The notes below the pieces were generated by a model, which was not told the origin of the DNA, did not search any database, and saw nothing but the letters and a program-made list of their open reading frames with translations. A program made the translations under genes and the position numbers. Source: Rivularia sp. PCC 7116 (GTDB lineage: Bacteria > Cyanobacteriota > Cyanobacteriia > Cyanobacteriales > Nostocaceae). From it: a stretch of 64,000 nt of DNA. Location: NCBI RefSeq assembly GCF_000316665.1, contig NC_019678.1, positions 1,054,001 through 1,118,000 of the forward strand. The letters run 5' to 3'. Within the stretch, counting starts at the first letter, position 1; each line of letters opens with the position of its first letter. This document shows, one piece after another, positions 45,476 through 54,375 of the stretch.

Positions 45476-46306
45476 TTAGGAATTGTTATCCAACCAGCTG
45501 GTTAAATCGTTTTGGCTGGTAAAATCTAACAGTGCTTCTCCTAAGTCTTCTAATTGAGTTGTAGATAAAGCATTTATTCGCTGTTGAATTTCTGAATTCA
45601 AGTTACTAATACGACGGGTAAGTAGGCGTGTAATTAGTTGCAGCGCTTCTTGTTTCTTCCCCCGTTGCTCTCCTCTTTGAATAATATCCTGATAAATCAC
45701 TGATTCTTGCATAATTTCCTCTCTAAATAGTTGATTGATTAAACTTCTGTCAAATCGTAATCCGGCTAAGATTTGGGTGCAGGCTGATATATTTTTTTGT
45801 TCTTCGCTTTCCTCAATCATATCTACCGCATTTGCAACTTGCTGTAATAAGCTTTCGGGTGAATTGCTTTTTGCTAGTGCTGCGAGCGGTAGAAGTGCGG
45901 GATTATTTAATAAAGGTGCGGAATCTTCTTCCCATAAGCGAATTACTCGATATTTGTGACGGGTATTTTTGTCTACATATTCTGTCTTGAAAACCATTTC
46001 CGAATTGCTCGGTTGTAAGAAAACAATTACTTGTTCGATGTCACACCCATATTGTTTTTTGAGTATGACGTAGTAGCTGAGCATTCGGAAATCGAGAGGA
46101 GGTGTTGATTGTGGTTGGGTTTGAAATTCAATGTGTAAAATTTGGTTGGAAGTTTGCAGGAATGTAACCGAATCAGCGCGGATTGGTTCGAGGTTAAGTT
46201 CGGTTTTGAGTACTTGGATATTTGAGGTATCGGTAGAGAGCAGCCATTTAGCGAACTCTTCGGGGTAGGTTTCCGCGAGGTATTTGCAGGTGTTGTCGTA
46301 AGCCAA
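45476..46306 (-). CDS. Rpn-family nuclease / DUF4351 protein
   Basis: A 276-residue protein of the widespread cyanobacterial Rpn/PD-(D/E)XK transposase-like family. The N-terminal part holds candidate nuclease residues (RADSVTFLQ, then ILHIEFQTQ with the E-x-Q pattern of PD-(D/E)XK enzymes). The middle has RLWEEDSAPLLNNPALLPLA, and the C-terminal ~60 residues (ALQLITRLLTRRISNLNSEI) match DUF4351, preceded by a charged RGEQRGKKQE segment. Members of this family act as recombination-promoting nucleases in E. coli; activity here is inference. The gene is bracketed by two same-orientation MITE-like repeats. Confidence 0.82.
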   Translation of the reverse strand: MAYDNTCKYLAETYPEEFAKWLLSTDTSNIQVLKTELNLEPIRADSVTFLQTSNQILHIEFQTQPQSTPPLDFRMLSYYVILKKQYGCDIEQVIVFLQPSNSEMVFKTEYVDKNTRHKYRVIRLWEEDSAPLLNNPALLPLAALAKSNSPESLLQQVANAVDMIEESEEQKNISACTQILAGLRFDRSLINQLFREEIMQESVIYQDIIQRGEQRGKKQEALQLITRLLTRRISNLNSEIQQRINALSTTQLEDLGEALLDFTSQNDLTSWLDNNS

Positions 46307-46354
46307 AGTTCAATTAACAATTATCAATGAACAATTATTAATATTTCATGTTTT

Positions 46355-46426
46355 GTAGGGTGCTGTGACGGTTACGATAATTTATCATCCGTAAAGAAAT
46401 AATTTGAAATTACCGTCACGCACCAT
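46355..46426 (+). repeat. MITE-like inverted repeat, copy 3
   Basis: GGTGCTGTGACGGT (46359-46372) pairs with ACCGTCACGCACC (46412-46424; one bulged base), with a TAATTTGAAAT core shared with copy 2. It lies 49 bp upstream of the Rpn-type start. Confidence 0.75.
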
Positions 46427-46534
46427 TTTTTAAAAGTATTATTACTTGCAACTGAGTAATTTTCCGAAAGTTTAAACGATGCGACTGAATACTTGTCATA
46501 GTAACTTTATTTGCCCTTTGACTTGTATCTACCT

Positions 46535-48340
46535 ATGAACCAACAGCGCTGGGATGCTTACCTCAATTTGATTCAACAATTGCTGAGTTGTACAAATGGG
46601 AAAGAAGGAGAAATATTACGGGAAAATCAAGATTTACTTGATGCTAAGTTTTTGCAGGTCATGGAAGCTGTTGCAAGGGTGATGTCGGAGGAAGGAAATG
46701 AAGATACTGCCAACTATTTAAGGAATTTAGGAAATAAGTTGGTGGAAGGATTCAACCTTAGTTATAATCTTCCTTATACTACACAAAAAAATGAAATTAC
46801 ACAGAGTGTAATCGATACCTATTTAGGATTTTTACTTGAAGTGCTGCAAGCAATGGAGGAAAGTAAAGGTAATAAAGATGTCCTTTACCCTTTGTTGATA
46901 GCAAATACAGATAAACTTGATAACAAATTTGCTGAAATATTGTGGCGGTGGTGTACTGTAACCCTCATCCTTGAACGCGATTCTAAAACTATCTTCCCCC
47001 CAAATATAGTTACCCAAATAGAACAACTCCGAGACGAAATAGCCAAAGGACAATACAAAATCCAAAACAGCACATCCGAAAATCCTACAGCTTTAGCCCA
47101 ACAACTTCAGGAATTACGACAACAGAAGAAGAATTTAGAAGATAAATATTTACCCGTTGGCTCAGGTTTCAGTTTCAAAGAATTCCAAAAAAAATTAGAC
47201 CGAAATAAAGCAGTTATTGAATGGTACATTACCAATACAGGCTTAGAGACTTTTATTATTACCTCCGATAATCTTCAAAGATTTAACTCATCTACATCCA
47301 CTGGTAATTTAAAAGCTTTTACCGATTGGAATTTCAATTATTTGGATGCATATTACAGTAATAAAGATGAATGGAAAGACAATCTCTTTTCTCGTCTCAA
47401 TCAACTTGCTCAAATTTTAAATATAGAAGAAATTCTCCAGCTAGTTCCAAACAATTGCTCTCACCTAACTCTAATTCCCCATCGCTACCTACATTTATTA
47501 CCACTCCACGCATTACCTTTATCCGATAGTAGCTTTTTATGCGATAAATTCGCCGATGGTGTAAGTTATGCTCCCAGTTGCCAACTTCTACAACAACTGA
47601 ATTTACGACAAAGAGTTGATTTTAATTCCCTATTCGCAATCCAAAACCCTACAGAAGATTTAGATTACACCGATTTAGAAGTAGAAACGATTTCATCGCT
47701 ATTTACTGACAAAGAAATACTATCGAAAAAACAAGCTACTCAAACAGCTTTATCTCAAGCTTCATCACAAATACAACAAGCGAATTATCTCCACTTTTCC
47801 TGTCACGGTACGTTTAACCTAGAAACACCACAAAATTCTTGTTTACTCTTAGCTGGTGCAGATGAAAATGATAAATTAGATTTAAAGAAATGCTTAACTT
47901 TAGGTAAATTATTTGAACGAGATTTTAATCTTAGTCAATGTCGTCTTGTCGTTCTTTCAGCTTGTGAAACTGGTTTAATTGATTTCCAGAATACCAGCGA
48001 CGAATACATCGGTTTACCCAGCGGTTTCCTATATGCTGGGAGTTCGAGCGTAGTTAGTAGTTTATGGACGGTAAATGATTTATCAACGTCTTTTTTAATG
48101 ATAAAATTTATTCAAAATCTCAAGAATATAGAAAATATTTCGGTACCAGTTGCTTTAAATCAAGCTCAAACTTGGTTAAGGGAAGCAACAAAAGAAGATT
48201 TACAGGAATGGACGAGCAATTTACAATTAAATAATTTGCGACAAGTACAGTTAATGCTATTCTTCAAGCAAATAGAAGCAAACAGTAAACCTTTTCAATC
48301 ACCATTCTATTGGGCTGCATTTACTGCTGTTGGTAATTAG
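46535..48340 (+). CDS. CHAT-domain cysteine peptidase
   Basis: A caspase-like (clan CD) protein of 601 residues. The N-terminal ~90 residues (LIQQLLSCTNGKEGEILREN, then LDAKFLQVMEAVARVMSEEG) form a helical module often found before CHAT domains, followed by a helical/coiled region to ~residue 210. The CHAT domain occupies about 290-600, with the catalytic His424 in YLHFSCHGTFN and Cys477 in LVVLSACETGLIDF, plus the GLPSGFLYAGSSSVVSSLW block. ATG 46535 is preferred over a TTG eight codons upstream. It starts a tight operon with the 119-aa gene (10 bp) and the membrane protein (15 bp), which are likely partners or substrates. Confidence 0.92.
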   Translation: MNQQRWDAYLNLIQQLLSCTNGKEGEILRENQDLLDAKFLQVMEAVARVMSEEGNEDTANYLRNLGNKLVEGFNLSYNLPYTTQKNEITQSVIDTYLGFLLEVLQAMEESKGNKDVLYPLLIANTDKLDNKFAEILWRWCTVTLILERDSKTIFPPNIVTQIEQLRDEIAKGQYKIQNSTSENPTALAQQLQELRQQKKNLEDKYLPVGSGFSFKEFQKKLDRNKAVIEWYITNTGLETFIITSDNLQRFNSSTSTGNLKAFTDWNFNYLDAYYSNKDEWKDNLFSRLNQLAQILNIEEILQLVPNNCSHLTLIPHRYLHLLPLHALPLSDSSFLCDKFADGVSYAPSCQLLQQLNLRQRVDFNSLFAIQNPTEDLDYTDLEVETISSLFTDKEILSKKQATQTALSQASSQIQQANYLHFSCHGTFNLETPQNSCLLLAGADENDKLDLKKCLTLGKLFERDFNLSQCRLVVLSACETGLIDFQNTSDEYIGLPSGFLYAGSSSVVSSLWTVNDLSTSFLMIKFIQNLKNIENISVPVALNQAQTWLREATKEDLQEWTSNLQLNNLRQVQLMLFFKQIEANSKPFQSPFYWAAFTAVGN

Positions 48341-48350
48341 GAGTTAAAAT

Positions 48351-48710
48351 ATGTCATTTGCAGAACAAAATTTATCAGCTTTTATCGATTTACTCGAAAA
48401 TCAACCTGGTTTATTTTCTCAAGACAATATTACTAATTTAAAAGAGTTTATTCGCAATATACCCGACGATACCGAAAAACTATCAGATGCTGTTGCTACT
48501 TGGTATCAGAAACATTCTAAAATTCTTGATGCTCAATTAACTATTTTAAATAAATCTTCTTCAAAAACTGAAAGAGGACCTGGTAGCGCTAAACTTAATT
48601 CTAATATCTCTGAATATCAGCTTGATAAAAAGGCTTTACTTAATGCTATTCAACAAAGTTCTATAAAGGGTAAGGGTAAGGGTAAAGATAAAAATAATAG
48701 CAGAGGTTGA
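48351..48710 (+). CDS. Small protein of the CHAT cassette
   Basis: A 119-residue protein of unknown family. The first ~60 residues form a compact helical module (FIDLLENQPGLFSQDNITNL, then PDDTEKLSDAVATWYQKHSK). The rest is Lys/Ser-rich and probably disordered, ending in a KGKGKGKDKNN tail encoded by a GGGTAA repeat. It has its own AGGAG ribosome site and lies 10 bp after the CHAT gene and 15 bp before the membrane protein. It may be an adaptor or the peptidase substrate; that is inference from context. Confidence 0.65.
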   Translation: MSFAEQNLSAFIDLLENQPGLFSQDNITNLKEFIRNIPDDTEKLSDAVATWYQKHSKILDAQLTILNKSSSKTERGPGSAKLNSNISEYQLDKKALLNAIQQSSIKGKGKGKDKNNSRG

Positions 48711-48725
48711 TTTTTATTTTTCATA

Positions 48726-50078
48726 ATGAATTATTCAACAGAAAAGGTAGCCTATCCCAAACTTACCCTCTACGCTTTTCATCTATACAAAAATCTAGCT
48801 GACGATTCTAAACCTGTCAAAAATTCGACTCATTTATGGAAAAAGTGTCAAGAAATTGGTAAAAAGTTGGGTATTCCTAAATTAGAAAGTTTATCAACAT
48901 CGGAAAATCAACAAGTATCAAACGAAGATTTCATAAAATTCACAGCTATTAAGCATCAAGATAATCATCTAAACGGAGAAATTAACCGTTTACTAATTCA
49001 CGATACCTACGCTCTCGATTTAACTTTCCGCTATCCACAGAAAGAAGTAGTACTTACCGATTTAACAGGATTAAATCAAGATAATTGTTTGCTTGCAAGT
49101 AATATAAATGCTTCCCTCGGACAAACTTTAGTTTTCTTTGCTCAACCTGTAGGAATAATTAACGATGAGAAAGCTTTTGCTGATGCTTGTGTAAAAGCTT
49201 TAATATCGGAATCTGAATTTAATAAATTAAACCTTTCGTGTCAGGGAAAAGGCAAATTATTAAATAGTTCGATATTTGAATATAATAATAATTCCGATTC
49301 TCCTCAAGAACAGTGTCATATCCTAATTTGGTTAAATACAAACCAAGAAACTACAGACTTAGAAAATTATGGAGAATATTATTATCCTTTAATTGAACTG
49401 TTAAATTGTCGTCATAAAATTATTTATGCTCGTTCGGAATCTCGTTGGTGTTATCAACAAGCTAGGAAAAAGTACAGTAATTTAGAAGAAAAAGTAAATC
49501 TATTTAATAATTTAAAAGACAATCCTGCTGATTCTAAATTAAAAGAATTTAATCAATGGTTAAACGAAATACCAGCAATCTCTTTTGAATACTCTCGCTA
49601 TTTAAGAGATTTGGAATTACAGAGAAATACTATTCAAACTAACCTAAGAAACTATAAAATATATCTCGAAAAACTAAAAGCAATTTGGATTAAAGATGAT
49701 TTAGAATTTTTATCAAGCTTCTCAGAATTAGCTGAAGATACTTTTATAGAACAAATTAATACAGACTTAGCTTATCTTACACCCGCACAAAGCCTTTTTG
49801 AGCAGCTAATTGAGTCAATTCGCGGTATCGTCGAAATCGAACAAACTAAACGCGATCGCAATCTCAACACTACAATAAACACTCTCGGTATCGGCTTCGG
49901 TGGTGGTGCAATTATTTCCGGTGTGGTTGTACAACATATCGATAAAATTAAACAACCTGTAGATTTATCTCTATCTGTTAATAAACCACTACATCCATTT
50001 TACGCTTCCTTATTCATCAGTATTGCTGCAACTTTATGCTTCTGTTTTATAGGTTGGCTAATTTCTAGAAGAAGGTAG
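48726..50078 (+). CDS. Membrane protein of the CHAT cassette (CorA-like layout)
   Basis: A 450-residue protein. About 340 soluble residues come first, with mixed alpha/beta sequence (TLVFFAQPVGIINDEKAFAD) and a long helical stalk (EYSRYLRDLELQRNTIQTNL). Two TM helices close the protein: one in LGIGFGGGAIISGVVVQHI and one in FYASLFISIAATLCFCFIGW, with a basic end (SRRR). The soluble-stalk-two-TM layout is like CorA-type channels, but the GMN motif is absent. The residues between the helices (DKIKQPVDLSLSVNKPLHP) would face the periplasm. It may be a membrane effector or an anchor for the peptidase; this is inference. Confidence 0.7.
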   Translation: MNYSTEKVAYPKLTLYAFHLYKNLADDSKPVKNSTHLWKKCQEIGKKLGIPKLESLSTSENQQVSNEDFIKFTAIKHQDNHLNGEINRLLIHDTYALDLTFRYPQKEVVLTDLTGLNQDNCLLASNINASLGQTLVFFAQPVGIINDEKAFADACVKALISESEFNKLNLSCQGKGKLLNSSIFEYNNNSDSPQEQCHILIWLNTNQETTDLENYGEYYYPLIELLNCRHKIIYARSESRWCYQQARKKYSNLEEKVNLFNNLKDNPADSKLKEFNQWLNEIPAISFEYSRYLRDLELQRNTIQTNLRNYKIYLEKLKAIWIKDDLEFLSSFSELAEDTFIEQINTDLAYLTPAQSLFEQLIESIRGIVEIEQTKRDRNLNTTINTLGIGFGGGAIISGVVVQHIDKIKQPVDLSLSVNKPLHPFYASLFISIAATLCFCFIGWLISRRR

Positions 50079-50296
50079 TATTTATCCAACTACTTAAATT
50101 AAAAGCAGGTAATCAATTTTATTTATCGATTTATAAATTGAAATAATAAGGGTTTTCAGGCAATAATTTTTTCTATGCGCGATCGCAAATATAAGAAATT
50201 GACTTAATTTAACTTGTATAAATATGTTGTTAGGTTGCTGCATAATTCCCCTATATCAATCTACCAATAATATAAGGATGCCTTCATATTTAAATT

Positions 50297-51139
50297 ATGA
50301 CTACCATAAAAACATCAAATAAACTGACAGTAAAATTCCTTCCTTGGTTTATCTGGGCAATGGCTGGATTCTTTACTGTTGTTATCTTACCTATGCTGAT
50401 GACTACGTTTTTACAGTCGATTCCTAAAAAGCTCACCTGTAAAAGAGAGAAATCAACACAGATAAATTGCCAGTTGCAAAATTCAATATTATCATCGACA
50501 GCAGTTGCAGTTGAAGGTTTGCAAGGTGCTAGATTCCAAACCAAAGCTTACAATCACAACAAAAATCAAAACCAAAGTCGAAATCGCATCCCCTATGAGA
50601 TACAAAAAATATTCTTGCTAACTAAAAAGGGAGAAGTAGTTTTCTTGTCTCATCAAGCTTATAGCCCTGAATATACAACACAGAAGATGTTGTCATGGGA
50701 ATCCCAAATTAATGCTTTTGTTAGTAATCCCAATCAGCAATATTTAAAACTGCAAACTGCTAATACTGAACCTACATGGTTTGTGATGACTCCATCCCGA
50801 TGGATTATTATTGGTGCCATTTTTAATGGTATATTGGTAATAACTATTATGGGTGAAGTTAGTATTTGTGAATTTGACCTTAGTAGTGGTTATATGACAA
50901 GAAAACGCCGTTGGCTATTTCTATTTACCAAAAAAACTAAACATTCACTACAAGAGATTAAAGACGTACAAGTAGAGTGGGAAAAACACAAAACTAATGT
51001 TTATCGCATCACTCTTACTCTTGCTTCTGGAAAACAATTACCCTTGAGTACCTATTACGCTAATTATTTAAAACCTGCGGAAAAGATAAAAACAACAACA
51101 GATGAAATCAGAAATTTTCTCTCTTTACCAAGCCACTAA
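50297..51139 (+). CDS. Hypothetical two-TM membrane protein
   Basis: A 280-residue protein. TM helix 1 is near the N terminus (FLPWFIWAMAGFFTVVILPM), TM helix 2 is around residues 172-190 (WIIIGAIFNGILVITIMGEV). About 125 residues lie between the helices, with two Cys (KLTCKREKSTQINCQLQ) that could form a disulfide. The last ~85 residues are soluble with PH-like beta strands (FDLSSGYMTRKRRWLFLF, ITLTLASGKQLPL). No family is recognised. It is 218 bp after the CHAT cassette and is probably a separate unit. Confidence 0.6.
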   Translation: MTTIKTSNKLTVKFLPWFIWAMAGFFTVVILPMLMTTFLQSIPKKLTCKREKSTQINCQLQNSILSSTAVAVEGLQGARFQTKAYNHNKNQNQSRNRIPYEIQKIFLLTKKGEVVFLSHQAYSPEYTTQKMLSWESQINAFVSNPNQQYLKLQTANTEPTWFVMTPSRWIIIGAIFNGILVITIMGEVSICEFDLSSGYMTRKRRWLFLFTKKTKHSLQEIKDVQVEWEKHKTNVYRITLTLASGKQLPLSTYYANYLKPAEKIKTTTDEIRNFLSLPSH

Positions 51140-51282
51140 GGATTTTTACTAAAAATACCTATCCAAAGACTGACTTATTTAGCCTTAACTTAAAATTAAT
51201 TCTCTCTCTAGTTCAGCTTAATATTAATTAACTTTCTTTACAATAAAAGTTACTTTAGTATTACGCCAATGGTGGAATTAAC

Positions 51283-52320
51283 ATGCTGCTATTTATTAAA
51301 AATTTTAGTCGTTGGGGTAAGCTTAAGTTAACCGAATTGTGGAACAGTAACAGCGGTGATTGGCATTGGTTAGCAGAGAAGCCCATGCCTATAGCTGGGA
51401 TTAACCGCAAGTTATGGAGAGGTGCTGTACCGTCGTTAACTTTCTATACTTTGCTAGCTTTATCGGGGATTATATCAACTTTTGGACTATTAGCAAATAG
51501 TGCAGCCACTATAATTGGTGCGATGATTATTGCTCCTTTAATGGGACCGATAATTGCGATCGCTTACAGTATTGTATCGGGAAACCAGCGTTTATTAAAG
51601 CGTTCGGGTTTTACTTTGTTCAAAGGTGTATTGCTGACAGTTGGTATTTCTATAGTTATTACAAAATTAGTCGGTATCAGAACTTTTGGCTCTGAAATTA
51701 TGGGACGTACCAGCCCTACATTATTAGATTTAGGTGTAGCATTAGCAGCAGGAGCTGCCGGTGGTTTTGCTCTAACCAGACGCAGTATTGCCAATGCTTT
51801 ACCGGGAGTTGCCATCTCTGTAGCTTTAGTTCCACCTTTGAGTGTTGTAGGAATTGGTTTGGGTATGAATTCAAATTCCGTTGCTGCTGGCTCCGGGCTT
51901 TTGTTTCTCGCCAACTTAGCTGGTATTATCTTTAGTGGCTCTTTAATATTTTTAGCTCACAATTACGGTTCTTTTGAAAAAGCTCGCCACGGATTAGTAA
52001 TATCGGTATTCTCTTTGATTATGCTTGGTTTACCATTGGGTTTATCCTTAGAAAAGTTTTTAGTTAAAGAACATACCCGTCGCAGCATCGAATATCTACT
52101 TTTCCGTCAAACCGAAACTTTTTCACGTTCGGATATTAGAAGAATTAAAGTTGAGCAAGATGGAGAGAAGCTTTTAGTATATATGGAAATAACCGCTCCA
52201 TTAAATTCCTTTTCACAACAACAGGTACAGTTAGTTAAACAAATTTTGGAAGATGATTTAAATAAGCCCCTAACTTTAAACGTAAAGGTAATTCCCACTC
52301 AGGAATATATCGCTAATTAA
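51283..52320 (+). CDS. DUF389 / TIGR00341 membrane protein
   Basis: A 345-residue polytopic protein of the DUF389 family. The core signature is ATIIGAMIIAPLMGPIIAIA following the TM helix LALSGIISTFGLLANSA, and ALPGVAISVALVPPLSVVGI with the Val-Pro-Pro turn. There are five to six TM helices to ~residue 250, then a ~90-residue soluble domain (RIKVEQDGEKLLVYMEITAP). The function is unknown; the family is found in many bacteria and archaea. Confidence 0.9.
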   Translation: MLLFIKNFSRWGKLKLTELWNSNSGDWHWLAEKPMPIAGINRKLWRGAVPSLTFYTLLALSGIISTFGLLANSAATIIGAMIIAPLMGPIIAIAYSIVSGNQRLLKRSGFTLFKGVLLTVGISIVITKLVGIRTFGSEIMGRTSPTLLDLGVALAAGAAGGFALTRRSIANALPGVAISVALVPPLSVVGIGLGMNSNSVAAGSGLLFLANLAGIIFSGSLIFLAHNYGSFEKARHGLVISVFSLIMLGLPLGLSLEKFLVKEHTRRSIEYLLFRQTETFSRSDIRRIKVEQDGEKLLVYMEITAPLNSFSQQQVQLVKQILEDDLNKPLTLNVKVIPTQEYIAN

Positions 52321-52383
52321 GTAATGAGTAATGAGTAACGAGTAATGAGTAAGAAATATTTGACTTTTTCACTCCCTCACTCC
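52320..52383. repeat. GAGTAATGAGTAAC-type heptamers and CTCCCTCACTCC tract
   Basis: Five GAGTAAT/GAGTAAC units begin at the DUF389 stop codon, followed by a CACTCCCTCACTCC tract, up to the rsmE start. Confidence 0.75.
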
Positions 52384-52403
52384 TTCTACCCTTTATAAAA
52401 AAC

Positions 52404-53105
52404 GTGCAACGCATCACCATCAACCCCAATCAAATTCAAGATAAGCTAGTAACTTTAACTTCACCACAACAGCATTATCTATATAGAGTATTGCGGTTGC
52501 AAAAAGGTGACAAATTTATTGCAATGGATGGCATGGGTAAATGGTGGCTATCTCAACTCAATACTACTGACGCACAAATATTACAGGAAATAACTGTCGA
52601 TAATGAATTACCAATAGCCGTAAACCTTATAGTAGCCTTACCCAAAGGAAACGGCTTTGATGATATCGTCCGTTGTTGTACTGAATTAGGAGTAACCTGT
52701 ATTGCACCAGTAATCGGCGATCGCACCTTATTAAAACCCAGTTCCCAAAAACTCCAACGGTGGAAAAGAATCGCTTCTGAAGCCGCAGAGCAATCGGAAA
52801 GAACTAAAATACCTGAGATTTTAGAGCCAGTTGATTTTAAACAAAGTTTGTCATCATTTCAGAATCTAGAAAAATACATTTGCGTAGCTCGTGGAGATTC
52901 CCCTCATTTACTCCATTACTTGCAAAATCACGACAATAAAGAAGTAGTAATTGCCACAGGTACTGAAGGCGGATGGACTGAAAAAGAAATTGAAATAGCT
53001 CTAGGAAATGGTTTCAAAACAGCTTCATTAGGAAATCGCATCCTCCGCGCTGTTACAGCACCTATTTTTGCTATGTCCCTAATTTCTGGGGTAAGTGAAG
53101 TATAA
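52404..53105 (+). CDS. rsmE: 16S rRNA m3U1498 methyltransferase
   Basis: A SPOUT-fold methyltransferase of 233 residues that methylates N3 of U1498 in 16S rRNA. The N-terminal PUA-like domain includes HYLYRVLRLQKGDKFIAMDG. The SPOUT knot is visible in VVIATGTEGGWTEKEIEIAL and LGNRILRAVTAPIFAMSLIS (L-x-x-R-I-L-R-x-E/V-T). The central ELGVTCIAPVIGDRTLLKPS and RIASEAAEQSERTKIPEI blocks are also canonical. Translation starts at GTG 52404. A repeat tract separates it from the DUF389 gene. Confidence 0.95.
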   Translation: MQRITINPNQIQDKLVTLTSPQQHYLYRVLRLQKGDKFIAMDGMGKWWLSQLNTTDAQILQEITVDNELPIAVNLIVALPKGNGFDDIVRCCTELGVTCIAPVIGDRTLLKPSSQKLQRWKRIASEAAEQSERTKIPEILEPVDFKQSLSSFQNLEKYICVARGDSPHLLHYLQNHDNKEVVIATGTEGGWTEKEIEIALGNGFKTASLGNRILRAVTAPIFAMSLISGVSEV

Positions 53106-53106
53106 C

Positions 53107-53205
53107 GGAATTGGGAATTGGGGAATAGGGCATTGGGCATTGGGCATTGGTAATGGAAAAATTTTAACCTTTAACCTTAGTTAACTCCTAACTCCTAACT
53201 TTTTT
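53107..53205. repeat. GGGCATTGGGCATTGG and AACTCCTAACT repeats
   Basis: Four to five GGGAATT/GGGCATT units are followed by a short spacer and CCTTAGTTAACTCCTAACTC, between rsmE and the TPR gene. Confidence 0.75.
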
Positions 53206-53225
53206 AATTTAAAATTCAAAATATT

Positions 53226-54296
53226 ATGATTGACAAAGTTGCATCTGCATTTGAAAAAAAAGATTATCGTACAGCAGCTAATTTATTAAAACAATTATTA
53301 AAAGAATCTCCAGATAACCTCCAGGTACAGCTTTATGTGGGGAAATTACACGAAGTATCCGGCAAACATGACAAAGCTGAAAAAATTTACCGTCAACTAT
53401 TGCGCGATAGTACAAATAATAAAATAATTACCCAAGCACGTCAGGGTTTGCAGCGATTAGAAGAAATTGAAAAGCAGCAAAAACAAGACGCGATCGCAAA
53501 GGCAACATCCAACCCCGAAAATCAAGAAGCTGCTGTATTAATTTTTGAACCTATTACTAACGAGTTGAAAAAATCAGCAGCACAAAAATTAGCCAGCATT
53601 ATCGGAATAGATACTTATACTGCTAGATTATCATTACCCAGTCGCGGTTGGCGGTTGTATCGTAGCGGCGCTTTCGGAGAATTACAATATTACGCAGAGC
53701 AGTTATTAAATTCCGGTATTCCCTGCTTTTACAGTACCTTAGCTCAAATTAACAAAATCGAAGTTTTTCAAGTTCATTATTTCCAAGATTTTGCGAATCG
53801 TGTTACCGCAGTATGTGAAAATCAAGATAAGCAACTTGGTTCCTTAGAATTCAAATGGTCGGAAGTTACCGCACAAGTACAAGGATTGTTACCAATTTTT
53901 GAAGAAGTTGTAGATTTAAACTTTAGAGGTAAATTACAGCGCAAAACCCAAACTCAAGATTATTTCCATTTCTGCGATTTACATATACCTGGTAGAAACT
54001 GTATTTTAAGGATTTACGACAACGGTTATAACTTTAACAAGGGAGTCGCAATCTCTCCTCAAAACAGCCAAAACACAATTAGAATTAACTGGAATAATTT
54101 ACTCAACTATCTCAAAACTAAATTACCACAAGTCAAAATTTGGTCGGATTTTACCCCCTTCGCCGAAACATGCATCGATCAAACCGACGTTTTCAACAAA
54201 ATTCAATCCCATATTTACATAATTCGCAGAGAAAAAACTAATTGGGATACAGCTTTTCAACTATACAGTGGTTTGATTTTTACCAAAGGTGAGTAG
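53226..54296 (+). CDS. TPR-containing protein
   Basis: A 356-residue protein. The first ~75 residues carry two tetratricopeptide-like helix pairs (ASAFEKKDYRTAANLLKQLL, then LQVQLYVGKLHEVSGKHDKA), typical protein-binding modules. A Lys/Gln-rich helix (residues ~78-100) leads into a ~250-residue domain (LASIIGIDTYTARLSLPSRG, then GWRLYRSGAFGELQYYAEQL) seen in cyanobacterial TPR proteins but of unknown function. There is no signal peptide. The repeat array follows directly. Confidence 0.82.
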   Translation: MIDKVASAFEKKDYRTAANLLKQLLKESPDNLQVQLYVGKLHEVSGKHDKAEKIYRQLLRDSTNNKIITQARQGLQRLEEIEKQQKQDAIAKATSNPENQEAAVLIFEPITNELKKSAAQKLASIIGIDTYTARLSLPSRGWRLYRSGAFGELQYYAEQLLNSGIPCFYSTLAQINKIEVFQVHYFQDFANRVTAVCENQDKQLGSLEFKWSEVTAQVQGLLPIFEEVVDLNFRGKLQRKTQTQDYFHFCDLHIPGRNCILRIYDNGYNFNKGVAISPQNSQNTIRINWNNLLNYLKTKLPQVKIWSDFTPFAETCIDQTDVFNKIQSHIYIIRREKTNWDTAFQLYSGLIFTKGE

Positions 54297-54375
54297 TGCG
54301 TAATATCAAATCCGTTGGCATCTGAATTATATATTGTTTACCGGAATTGATATAAGCTATAAACTCTGCTTTATA

